Shown piece after piece: positions 33,804 through 42,802 of a stretch of 54,053 nucleotides of DNA. This stretch comes from Pseudomonadota bacterium. GTDB lineage: Bacteria; Pseudomonadota; Gammaproteobacteria; Steroidobacterales; Woeseiaceae. The notes beneath the pieces are model-generated. The model had not been told where the DNA came from, did no database searches, and worked only from the letters and a program-made list of their open reading frames with translations. The stretch lies in contig JAQCAD010000019.1 of the NCBI GenBank assembly GCA_027621915.1, forward strand, positions 1 through 54,053. Direction: 5' to 3'. How positions within the stretch are numbered: position 1 is the stretch's first letter; every line of letters starts with the position of its first letter. The position numbers and the translations under genes are program-made.

Positions 33804-36251
33804 ATGAGACAAAGCGTTCGACAGCTTCTTTTCGCTTCCCAGGCGCCGGTCGTACTGACAGCTTTGCTCGCCATGAACACCGCGTTCGCGGAGCTTGATT
33901 TGAACAACGCATCAGTCAGTCGCCTTGAAAACGGTCTGACGGTCGTTCTTCTCGAGGATCGAAACTTTCCGGTGGCTAGTGTTCAAATGCTCTATCGAAT
34001 CGGGGCACGCGACGAAGTCACCGGCAAGACCGGGCTTGCGCATTTTCTCGAGCACATGGCATTCCGCGATTCGCAGAATTTTCCCAACACTGATGTTGTC
34101 AGCTCGATCTACGCCCGCGGCGGAGAATGGCACGGCTACACGTGGACCGATCAAACAACGTATTTCGCGACGATACCGAACGAACACCTCGATTTGTTAC
34201 TGCGCATTGAGGCGGATCGAATGTCGCGCCTTGTCATTGCCGAAAGTAGTATGGAAGCCGAACGAGGGGCAGTGCTCGCCGAGATGCACATGTATGAAAA
34301 CGATCCGTCGTCGATGTTGATCGATGCAGTCATGTTCACGTCCTTCCTCGCTCACCCCTATCGTAATAATACGATCGGCTGGGAAAGTGACATCGAAAAC
34401 CTTCAGCATGACGACGTTGTCAACTTTTACAGGTCTCACTACCATCCGTCGAACGGCGTTCTCGCAGTGGTTGGCGACATTGACAGCGAGCGGACATTGG
34501 CCCGTATTCGTGAATTGTTTGGCGATTTCGAAAAAAGGGCACCGACTGCACTGCCGGTTACGATAGAACCACTACAGGTCGGTGAGCGCAGGATACAACT
34601 AAGCGGCAACGGCGAGACCAGGCAGTTCAAAATTGCTTATCGGGCACCATCCGCCAATCACGCTGATTTCGCTCCATTTCTCGTTTTGCAAGAATTGCTC
34701 GGTGGCAGCTCCGGGGTCAGCTTCCTGCAGAACGACTGGGGCACGCCGATTCGGGATGACAGCCTGCTTACCGGCGCGGCAGATGATCTGACGACGTGGT
34801 TTCCACCCAGCGCGCAGGATTACATTTTTGTTATCGGTGGCTCGGCACCTCACGGCGTCAGTGAAGCCGACGTAGAACTGGAAATCGAGCATCGTGTCGC
34901 AATGATCAGGGGAAGTGCCGCGCACCTATCGACATTGTCTGCTGCAATCTCAAGAGTCCAGGATGAACTCATCTTTGATGTCGAAACCACCGAAGATGCC
35001 GCGCATCAACTTGCGTACTTCGAAGGCTTACACGCACTGGATACGTTTCTGACATTGCCGTACCGCATCGCGGCCGTGACATCGGACGACGTACAGCGCG
35101 TGGCGCAGCAGTGGTTGCAGCCGCAGCGTCGAACCATCGCATGGCATTTGCCACGCCGGAGTCCTGTCGAAACAAATACTGTGTCGATCAGCCCGGTCGG
35201 CGCGAAACACAGCGCTTCGACGCCGCATCACGCAATCGACAGGCAACCGCTCCCCTCCCCGGTTTTGCGATACCTGCGAGGGGGTATCCCGGTCATCGTG
35301 CAGCAATCCGATCTGTCAGCATCGATACAAGTGCAAGTCGTGGTTCAGGGCGACAACATTATCGCCGACCACGCAATCGCCAATTCACCCGCGCGGGGAT
35401 ACACGTCGCTCGTCGTGCGGCGCCGGGCAAACGAACTTGATGCAGCAGTAGGTTCGGCGCGGGAATCGTTGGACGGTGCGACTGTCGACTCATCGCGCGC
35501 GGAATCTGACTCCGACGATCCGGAAGCGCGTCTCGAACAAACCTTTGAGCGCCACATGATGGCAACTCACGCAATCGAAGTAGCGCCTGCCCTTATCGTT
35601 GTCAGCGGGAACGTCGACGTGGACGAGTGCTTTGCCATACTTGATCGGAATTTTGGCGATTCGACCGCGAAACAGGCGTTCGCACGGCCGGCCGAGACGA
35701 TCGACAACGGCCAACTAATCGTCAGACTCGGTCATCCGGTTGCGCAGGCTCAGCTAGGGTACATCGTAAACGCGCCGGGCCCGAGAGCAGCGCGCTACGA
35801 CGCCATCCGGATATTGCAGTACATCCTGTCACACGGTTATGAGGGTCGCCTGGGTAAAGAAGCGATTTCGAATCGCGGCCTTGCCTATTACGTCGACAAT
35901 CGTTACCACTCCGATGGCAGCAACGCGTGGGTGACGCTGGGCATTGGCGTCGACCCACAAAAGATTGACGCACTTAAGACTCTGATGGCCAGCGAATTCA
36001 GGAGATTGCTGGACGAACCTCCAACCATCGAAGAGTTTGAAGAAGCGAAATCCTATTTTCTCGGCCGGTCGAAAAGTGCCGCACAAAGCAACGAAGAACT
36101 GGCGAACGAGTTGGCCAGGCAATGGGTCTGGCACGGCGACGCGAATACCGGCCAGGCACTGGAGCGCAGATTGGCGGCGCTGACGCACCAGGACGTGCTG
36201 GATGTCGTGTCAGCTTTCACCAATGGCCTGACAATTATTGTCGGCGAGTAG
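33804..36251 (+). CDS. Exported M16-family metallopeptidase
   Basis: An 815-residue periplasmic peptidase with two M16 halves. A signal peptide (MRQSVRQLLFASQAPVVLTA to about MNTAFA) precedes the active half, with the inverted zinc motif HFLEH at about residue 83 and the downstream glutamate in EAERGAVLAEM. The second half (about 490-815) lacks the zinc site and ends with AQSNEELANELARQWVWHG. This arrangement matches PqqL/pitrilysin-like exported proteases that degrade small peptides and unfolded proteins. Its start ATG is 217 bases from the divergent heat-shock gene, so they share a control region. Confidence 0.92.
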   Translation: MRQSVRQLLFASQAPVVLTALLAMNTAFAELDLNNASVSRLENGLTVVLLEDRNFPVASVQMLYRIGARDEVTGKTGLAHFLEHMAFRDSQNFPNTDVVSSIYARGGEWHGYTWTDQTTYFATIPNEHLDLLLRIEADRMSRLVIAESSMEAERGAVLAEMHMYENDPSSMLIDAVMFTSFLAHPYRNNTIGWESDIENLQHDDVVNFYRSHYHPSNGVLAVVGDIDSERTLARIRELFGDFEKRAPTALPVTIEPLQVGERRIQLSGNGETRQFKIAYRAPSANHADFAPFLVLQELLGGSSGVSFLQNDWGTPIRDDSLLTGAADDLTTWFPPSAQDYIFVIGGSAPHGVSEADVELEIEHRVAMIRGSAAHLSTLSAAISRVQDELIFDVETTEDAAHQLAYFEGLHALDTFLTLPYRIAAVTSDDVQRVAQQWLQPQRRTIAWHLPRRSPVETNTVSISPVGAKHSASTPHHAIDRQPLPSPVLRYLRGGIPVIVQQSDLSASIQVQVVVQGDNIIADHAIANSPARGYTSLVVRRRANELDAAVGSARESLDGATVDSSRAESDSDDPEARLEQTFERHMMATHAIEVAPALIVVSGNVDVDECFAILDRNFGDSTAKQAFARPAETIDNGQLIVRLGHPVAQAQLGYIVNAPGPRAARYDAIRILQYILSHGYEGRLGKEAISNRGLAYYVDNRYHSDGSNAWVTLGIGVDPQKIDALKTLMASEFRRLLDEPPTIEEFEEAKSYFLGRSKSAAQSNEELANELARQWVWHGDANTGQALERRLAALTHQDVLDVVSAFTNGLTIIVGE

Positions 36252-36256
36252 CCGAC

Positions 36257-38803
36257 TCAGCGACACATCTCGTAAACACGCGTGGCCTGATCGAGGTGCG
36301 ATAGGATCCTGATACGTTCCTGCTCGTCGTTGTAGTCGCTGTGCGCCTCAACCGATTCCCGGATTCGATCTATCCAGGCAATAAAATACGCTGCAGCCTC
36401 GGGAGAATGCATCCTTGCTCCCGCGACAGATAGGTACACCGGGCTCGTCGTCGCATACGGATAGATATCGAAAATCATCGGATTTGAAGTGTCGTTCCAT
36501 GCCCGCAGCAAAAGCCAGCCGGGGCCATCAACAGCAACCGTTCCCTCAACTTCCGCTGAAGTACCCTCGCCACCAAGGCCAAACGATTTAATAACCTGCC
36601 CGTTGTATATCAGCTCGAGGTGATCCACTGGCACGATGGAACGAAGGACTGCGCTGTAACTCAGGATTGCATTGCCGTCCTCCAGGGCGACCTCGCCACC
36701 TGGACTCCTGCCGTTGACTGTCAATCCGAGCAAAGGTCCGTTCGTGGCCATTGTGCGCCCCGCCTTAAGGCCGTCGATCCAGGCGTTGCGCCGCTCAGAA
36801 TTTGTCGCCGCCTCCCCCAGCACATCAACATAGGTACGATTGATGCCTACCGGACCGCGTAATGACGCATAGTTTGCCATCGCATCCGTGCCGCCGGCTG
36901 CTGCGATTCGAATCCCGCAATTCAAAAGTCCGTACCAGACTTCGGCTGACGGCCGGTGATAGGCGAATCCGACAACTTCGTAATAATCCACCAGGCCCAG
37001 CGCTGCATCGACCGGCAACGCATTGGTCAGCGTTTCTTCCGTTGCCGGGTCCGGTGGTGCGTAAAACGGATGGACGTAACCGACCGCAGCGTTTTGTTCG
37101 CGTGCTAATCCGGCAATCGTTGTGTTGTCCGGATAGATGCTCGCGACGCCTGTACCCGGATATGCGGCGTAATCCGGCACCAACAGGTGACTATCAAGTC
37201 CCAGCAATCCCATGTGCCCCCAGTAACTCGTATGAAATTCCTGAGAATGCATCAAGAGGACATCCTCATTCGATGCCACATCCGGTTCGGCAGAAAAGTA
37301 GGCGATGTCGGGAACGCGTTGTTCCTTGTTCACGATCAGGTTAAATGCCACGTCAAGATCTTCTGCCGCCAGTTGAGACACCAGCCGATCCGGCGTATTA
37401 CGGTAAGCACCGCCATAATTCATATGTACATGCACGTCACCGCTCAATCGACTGCGCCACTCTTCGGGGAGCTCGAGGGCAGCCGGACGAACGGTGAGGC
37501 TATTGTCTGATCCTGCCGAGATGTTGAGCAATCGACGTTCGATCTCATATTCCATTCCGCGCCACACGGTGACATTGACGATGCCTGACGGAACCGTCAA
37601 TTGCGATTCACCGCTGGAATGAAAGTACTGCGTTTCAAATGTCGCGAGAGCGCGATCGAAGCCATCGTCAGCATGCATCCAGCTGTCCGCCGGTGCGTAA
37701 CTTCGACCATCCGACGCCATGACAGAAACCCGGGCCGCAGCAGGCTGATCCTCGCTATCTACGATCCTGATCAATAATTTGGCAACTGAATTCAGGTAGC
37801 GTCTTTCAGTGACGTCGAGTTTCGTCACCTTGCCGCCAACGATGTCCTGAATACGAACCTGATTGTCGCCTGACTCGTTGGCCACGTACGCGATCCTGGC
37901 GCCATCAGGCGACCACCGGGCGGCCGTAACGTCGAATTCCCCGTAAGTCAGCGGAAACGGCTCAGCGATTCCACCGACACCGGTTACCCAGAGCTGGTGC
38001 CACTGGCGTCCAAGATACGAGCTGTACGCCACACGCTTCCCATCCGGCGACAGATCCGGGCGCGCTTTCCACGACGTCTCCTCTTTGCGTACAAGCTGCG
38101 GCTCAGCATTCGCATTCAGCTCGCGACTCCAGATTGCACCAGTACCGTAAGGAATTTCCGGGTTGCTGACATACACCAGGCCGCTGCCATCCGGCAACCA
38201 CACCGGGCTTAGCTCGTGATCGAACGTACTGTAGTAGTAACGCGAGATCTCGCTTTCGCGTTCTTCAACCAGCGGCGACGCGATCAACCTGCCTTCGACC
38301 AGGTCACCGATGAAAACGTGAAAGCGCCCGGTGCCCTCGGTAGATACAAAAGCAATTCGGATTCCGTCCGGCGACCAGCGCGGCTCAACATTGACTCCGC
38401 CCGTGTCAGTCAGCTGCGTCACGGCTCCGGTCGCGATGTCGAGTGAGTTGAGTTCCATCGTATCGTTGTCGTAGCGCACAAACACGATCGAATTGCCGTC
38501 GGGGGACCAGTCCGGTTGATAGTCGTAACCCGGCCCGGCGGTGAGTTGCATCGCGATTCCTGAATCGACCGACTGACGCCACAGGCTGCCCTGCATCGAA
38601 TAGACGATTGACTTGCTGTCCGGCGACCAGCTGAGCGCACTCGGCCCGCTCGTCAGCTGCGGCAGGTACATCTCACGAAAATAGTAGTCGTGTGGCACAT
38701 CGATTTGCTTCAGCACGGGTTCGCGATCTGCCAACACCAATGATGCCGCACCAATCAGCACCGTCATCGCGACCAATCGAATTATTGTACTGCTCACTTG
38801 CAT
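36257..38803 (-). CDS. TolB-like propeller fused to CehA/McbA metallohydrolase
   Basis: An 848-residue exported protein. The open frame starts at a GTG at 39031 inside the M20 gene, but GAGGA seven bases before ATG at 38801-38803 and a signal peptide (MQVSSTIIRLVAMTV to LVLA) fix the start there. The first 330 residues form WD40/PD40 (TolB-like) repeats with the typical LSWSPDSKSIVY, PDWSPDGNSIVFVRYDND and ARWSPDGARIAYVAN units. From about residue 430 the CehA/McbA-type PHP-like hydrolase follows, with the metal-ligand sequence DVHVHMNYGG and further histidines in LMHSQEFHTSYWGHM and VGYVHPFY. Such enzymes cleave phosphoesters, carbamates or amides. It starts 49 bases after the M20 gene, so the two are probably co-transcribed. 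Confidence 0.85.
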   Translation of the reverse strand: MQVSSTIIRLVAMTVLIGAASLVLADREPVLKQIDVPHDYYFREMYLPQLTSGPSALSWSPDSKSIVYSMQGSLWRQSVDSGIAMQLTAGPGYDYQPDWSPDGNSIVFVRYDNDTMELNSLDIATGAVTQLTDTGGVNVEPRWSPDGIRIAFVSTEGTGRFHVFIGDLVEGRLIASPLVEERESEISRYYYSTFDHELSPVWLPDGSGLVYVSNPEIPYGTGAIWSRELNANAEPQLVRKEETSWKARPDLSPDGKRVAYSSYLGRQWHQLWVTGVGGIAEPFPLTYGEFDVTAARWSPDGARIAYVANESGDNQVRIQDIVGGKVTKLDVTERRYLNSVAKLLIRIVDSEDQPAAARVSVMASDGRSYAPADSWMHADDGFDRALATFETQYFHSSGESQLTVPSGIVNVTVWRGMEYEIERRLLNISAGSDNSLTVRPAALELPEEWRSRLSGDVHVHMNYGGAYRNTPDRLVSQLAAEDLDVAFNLIVNKEQRVPDIAYFSAEPDVASNEDVLLMHSQEFHTSYWGHMGLLGLDSHLLVPDYAAYPGTGVASIYPDNTTIAGLAREQNAAVGYVHPFYAPPDPATEETLTNALPVDAALGLVDYYEVVGFAYHRPSAEVWYGLLNCGIRIAAAGGTDAMANYASLRGPVGINRTYVDVLGEAATNSERRNAWIDGLKAGRTMATNGPLLGLTVNGRSPGGEVALEDGNAILSYSAVLRSIVPVDHLELIYNGQVIKSFGLGGEGTSAEVEGTVAVDGPGWLLLRAWNDTSNPMIFDIYPYATTSPVYLSVAGARMHSPEAAAYFIAWIDRIRESVEAHSDYNDEQERIRILSHLDQATRVYEMCR

Positions 38804-38852
38804 CTTGAGTTCCTCATGAGGGCGCTCGATCCTCGATCCATTCTCGCAAAAC

Positions 38853-40247
38853 TCAAGGTGTTGCCAGCACCCTGACCAGCCTGTACCAGTATTCCGTGGC
38901 GTCGTAAAACGACTGCACACGGATGCGTTCGTCCTGACCATGTGCCCGCATGTCGTCAGGGTTGTCAGCGATCGCGGACACGGCGTAAACCGGGATACCA
39001 GCATCGCGAACAAAAAGCCCATCGGTCGCACCAGTGCTCATTTCCGGAATCACCGGGATGCCAGGCCATATTTCTGCAGCGACAGACGTGACCGGATCAA
39101 CAACCTGCGATTGCAGGGGCGACGGCGGACTCGGCGTTGCCGCGGCCAGCGGCGATACGGTGACGAAATGTGGTGCGGCCAACGCTGCAATGACTGCCTG
39201 TGCCGCCGTACCGGACGACTGCGGCAACACGCGACAGTTAACGATCGCTGTCGCACTTTGTGGCAGTGCATTTTCGGCATGCCCCCCGCTTATCATCGTC
39301 GCAACGCACGTCGTACGTGCCAGAGCATTGTAATAAGGTGAATCGTCCAGTCGACGAACGAATTCGGGATCATTGTTACGCGCCAGGATGCCATCTATCA
39401 AAACATTCTCGGATGGCGGCGCCAACTCTTTCCAGGTTTCAAAAAAAACGGTGGTGGTCTCGTTAAGATCTATCGGGAAACGATACTGATATAGATCTGC
39501 CAGCGTTCGAGCCAATCGCGAGATAGCGCTATCGCCCCTGGGCCGGGAGCTGTGGCCACCAGGATCCAGCGCTTCGAGTTTGAAACTGGCGAATACTTTT
39601 TCGCTGGTTTGCATAACGAACGCGCTTGGGCGTCCGTCTTTCAACAACACCGACCCACCGTCCGTATTCAGTGCAAATTCTGCATCGATAAGCGGGAGAT
39701 GTTCGTCTACGAGCAACTGTGCACCCTCACCGCTCGATTCCTCGTCCGCGGTTAGCATGACGATGAGGTCTCGATTCGAATCGAAGCGTTCCTGCTTCAA
39801 CCGGATGAGATTTGCGACGAGCATCGCCGCACCTGCCTTGTTGTCGGTCGTCCCTCGCCCGTAAAAATAGCCGTCTTTCTCTATCATTTGGAAAGGATCA
39901 ATGCTCCAGTCTTCGGGCAACGCTTCCACAACGTCCAGGTGTGCCATCAGAAGCAGCGGCTCCCGGGTTGGATTGGTGCTCCTGTAACGAATAACGAGAT
40001 TCGGCAATTTCTCGGCTTTCGCGAGCACGGCTATTGCGTCATCTGCGAACCCCGCATCTCGCAGCCGTTCGACCAGTCCGTCGACCACGACACGCATGTC
40101 ATTGCCGCCACTCGGCGCTGTATTTACGGCAATCAGTTCCGCCAAAATCTCCTTCGCAAGAGCGTCGTTCGCGGAATCTGCGGCACTGCATTCTAAAAAG
40201 GCGATCGGCGCCACCACCACAAATAACCAACAAATTGTCTTAAGCAT
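38853..40247 (-). CDS. Exported M20-family peptidase
   Basis: A 464-residue zinc peptidase of the M20/M25/M40 family with a signal peptide (ending CSAADS or before). The motifs are AHLDVVEAL (first metal and catalytic aspartate), RGTTDNKAGAAML, TADEESSGEGA (catalytic glutamate), NTDGGS and a dimerisation domain. A terminal histidine in MRAHGQDE completes the metal set. The family includes carboxypeptidases and aminoacylases; the exact cleavage is unknown. It precedes the TolB/CehA gene by 49 bases on the minus strand. Confidence 0.9.
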   Translation of the reverse strand: MLKTICWLFVVVAPIAFLECSAADSANDALAKEILAELIAVNTAPSGGNDMRVVVDGLVERLRDAGFADDAIAVLAKAEKLPNLVIRYRSTNPTREPLLLMAHLDVVEALPEDWSIDPFQMIEKDGYFYGRGTTDNKAGAAMLVANLIRLKQERFDSNRDLIVMLTADEESSGEGAQLLVDEHLPLIDAEFALNTDGGSVLLKDGRPSAFVMQTSEKVFASFKLEALDPGGHSSRPRGDSAISRLARTLADLYQYRFPIDLNETTTVFFETWKELAPPSENVLIDGILARNNDPEFVRRLDDSPYYNALARTTCVATMISGGHAENALPQSATAIVNCRVLPQSSGTAAQAVIAALAAPHFVTVSPLAAATPSPPSPLQSQVVDPVTSVAAEIWPGIPVIPEMSTGATDGLFVRDAGIPVYAVSAIADNPDDMRAHGQDERIRVQSFYDATEYWYRLVRVLATP

Positions 40248-40329
40248 ACTTACGCCCGGTATGTGGTCAGGAGTTCATCGAGTATAGGAGTACGTCCGGC
40301 GCCGGTCTAACTGCAAATCAGACGCCGCC

Positions 40330-42726
40330 TCACCGACTTTCAGCGTTCCCGATCAGAAACGCCAGCCGTCGAATCAGCGCCGTGTGGGCATTTACCCGCT
40401 GCGACAGCGTGAGGTCAGCGGCGGGTGTTTCGAACACGAGCACGGTTGCTGCACCAGGCCCCGCTACGACCCCATCATTAACAATTACGATCTTGCTGCT
40501 CATTAATTCATCGATCGAACTGTCAATCACCGGGCCAATGATGCCACTGACGATGTCTTCGTCAAATCGGGTCTGACCATCCATTTTGATACCGATATCG
40601 TTTTGCCGGAGGATACTCACAGCTTCACCCGCCAGCGGCTCGGCGGCACCAAGCTCACCCTGTGAGTAAACGTACCCCTCGCTGATCAGATTATCTTCGT
40701 GCAAATCAATGCTGTATCGCGGCGGATAGTCGCCAATCGTCTTCATGATGTAACGCGCGATCGCATCTGCTTCCGAACTTGACGCGGCTGCTCGCGGCTC
40801 ACCTGGACTGAGCGGATCAGGAAGCATGTGAGAGGAATCACCGACACTATGGCCGTCGATCGATTCTGAATAAACCGGGACATTCAAATATCGCCAGTTG
40901 CGCACATAGCCTTGCGGATTCAGAAGCGGCAAAAGCACGACAGGATATTTCTCGCCAAGTTCAGCCAAGTCGTCGATAGCCGCCGCAATTGCATTGGGTC
41001 CCGCCGGTTCCTCACCATGAACGCCAGCGAGGAACCACGCCGCTGGTCCTTCAACAGGCGAGCGCAGTGCAATAATGGGCAACGCGATGCTGGTTCCGAT
41101 CGGTTGCGAATTCGCAATGACGTCAAGTTTCCAGCCCTGATCAAGCAATTTCTGATAGGCAGCGAATAACGACTTGATCGGGCGACGACCGTCATTAGCG
41201 GTCAGAACTCCGTCCGGCAAAACAACGCGCGATTCAACTACAAACGGCGCCGACTCAGCCATCGAATCGTAACCATCATCTTTCACCAACCGAATAACAT
41301 AGTTACCGGGCTGCAATGGCCAGCCCCAGGCAGACGTCGATTCGTCCAGTCGTTTTTGGCCATTGGGTAATGCCGCAATGTACGTCCATGCGAGCCCATT
41401 GTCGTAGCCCGTCTCAACATCGATTTCATAAGCCGCAAGATAATCATTTCGATTTCCCGGCGCGTTGCTCCAGCGAACGTCGATGCCCTCGCCCACTGCA
41501 AAAGACGACCCTGCAACGTCAACAGATGGTGCCGCACCACTGGGTAGAACCCAGAATTCCCTGGTCAGAACAGCGGTCGTCGCCGGATTTGATAGTTGCA
41601 CGTGGTAACGTCCTGGTTGGAACAGGGATTCGGGCACCGACCACTGATCCCGACCGGGCAAAACGATTTGCCTGAATATCGGTGCCAGTGTGTCGGCATT
41701 CACGATATTTATAGTCACGCCACCCGCAGTGTTGAATGTGATGTCGACGTCCGTGCCGGCCTGGTAGACCCGATGTGTGGTACTCACAAATTCAGGTAAA
41801 TCCGCCGGCACTACCAGGAACTCTGAGACGACTGCCCGATGGTCACTGGGCCAAGGTGTCAACGCGATCGCAACTTCCGGTCCATTGACCTCACCGAGAA
41901 TTTCACTGCTTCGTGCATCTGCGGAACCTGCAAACCAGATGAAATCAATACGATCCTGTGCGTCACTCTCGCCCGGCGCATAGGCCGCCAAAGGGGGGCG
42001 GCCGGCCCACCAGGTGAGCCCCGGGTTTTGAAGCGGATCCGGATGAACCGCTCGCCATGAATCCGTCAGGCCCGCGTCGGTCAGTACCTGGCTAACGGGC
42101 CAGGCGACCGGATAGCGCATGAATTTTCGTGAGCCGACGGTCGCATCGGTCCAGTCAGTGTGTGCGGGAGTGTTGAAGTCGCCGGTCATGAACAACGGTA
42201 TTCCCTGCTGAGCAAGTTGCGATACAGCGGACAGATAGGGTTCGATCGCCGGCATTCGAACAATCTGTTCGAGTTGCAATACATCTTCCAATGTCGCGCC
42301 ATCACGAACGGCATCCGGCCCATAAGGATCTGACGGCAGATGCACATTGGCGATGGCAATGATTTTACCCGGCTCGACTTCGACATAGACGTACCGGCCA
42401 TCCGCGCCAGGCGGATCAATCAGCGGATGTTTCGAAATGACATAGTTCTGCAAGTCGTAATGCCAGCCAAGCTCGTTGGCGAGCCGTTGCAGGTTTCCTT
42501 CCGCCTCCTGGATACCAACCACGTCGGCGTCCGCAAGCTGAATTGCCTTGACGACGTTGTCGAAACTGATCAGCGCACCGCCCCACTCGATATTGAACGA
42601 CATGACGCGTAGCCCCAGCGCGGCATCGCCGCTCTGCGGAAGTCGCGTTGAATCAAGCGGCGCACACGCGCCGATGCAACTGCAAAAACAAAGAGTGGCC
42701 AACAATCGAAGGGATACAAAGCGCAT
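40330..42726 (-). CDS. Nuclease/phosphatase (EEP) fused to M14-like carboxypeptidase, lipoprotein
   Basis: A protein of about 798 residues with two unrelated catalytic domains. The N-terminus ends CSCIGAC, a lipobox; ATG at 42726 gives that signal, while the open frame starts ten codons earlier. The first domain (about 35-310) is an endonuclease/exonuclease/phosphatase fold: MSFNIEWGG, QEAEGN, MTGDFNTP, RIDFIWF and PSDHRAV. Two Ig-like segments follow (about 325-530). The C-terminal domain (about 545-800) is M14/desuccinylase-like: AGVHGEE supplies zinc histidine and glutamate, SIDLHED the second histidine, and VFETP the likely catalytic glutamate. I know of no standard family with this fusion. 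It may degrade DNA or phosphoesters and peptides at the cell surface. Confidence 0.85.
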   Translation of the reverse strand: MRFVSLRLLATLCFCSCIGACAPLDSTRLPQSGDAALGLRVMSFNIEWGGALISFDNVVKAIQLADADVVGIQEAEGNLQRLANELGWHYDLQNYVISKHPLIDPPGADGRYVYVEVEPGKIIAIANVHLPSDPYGPDAVRDGATLEDVLQLEQIVRMPAIEPYLSAVSQLAQQGIPLFMTGDFNTPAHTDWTDATVGSRKFMRYPVAWPVSQVLTDAGLTDSWRAVHPDPLQNPGLTWWAGRPPLAAYAPGESDAQDRIDFIWFAGSADARSSEILGEVNGPEVAIALTPWPSDHRAVVSEFLVVPADLPEFVSTTHRVYQAGTDVDITFNTAGGVTINIVNADTLAPIFRQIVLPGRDQWSVPESLFQPGRYHVQLSNPATTAVLTREFWVLPSGAAPSVDVAGSSFAVGEGIDVRWSNAPGNRNDYLAAYEIDVETGYDNGLAWTYIAALPNGQKRLDESTSAWGWPLQPGNYVIRLVKDDGYDSMAESAPFVVESRVVLPDGVLTANDGRRPIKSLFAAYQKLLDQGWKLDVIANSQPIGTSIALPIIALRSPVEGPAAWFLAGVHGEEPAGPNAIAAAIDDLAELGEKYPVVLLPLLNPQGYVRNWRYLNVPVYSESIDGHSVGDSSHMLPDPLSPGEPRAAASSSEADAIARYIMKTIGDYPPRYSIDLHEDNLISEGYVYSQGELGAAEPLAGEAVSILRQNDIGIKMDGQTRFDEDIVSGIIGPVIDSSIDELMSSKIVIVNDGVVAGPGAATVLVFETPAADLTLSQRVNAHTALIRRLAFLIGNAESR

Positions 42727-42802
42727 AAAGTGAAACGTCGTTCCAGAAAGGATCATTAAGGGCTACGATTATCACCTGAAAACAGGGAGCGAGGCGCCTA
42801 AA

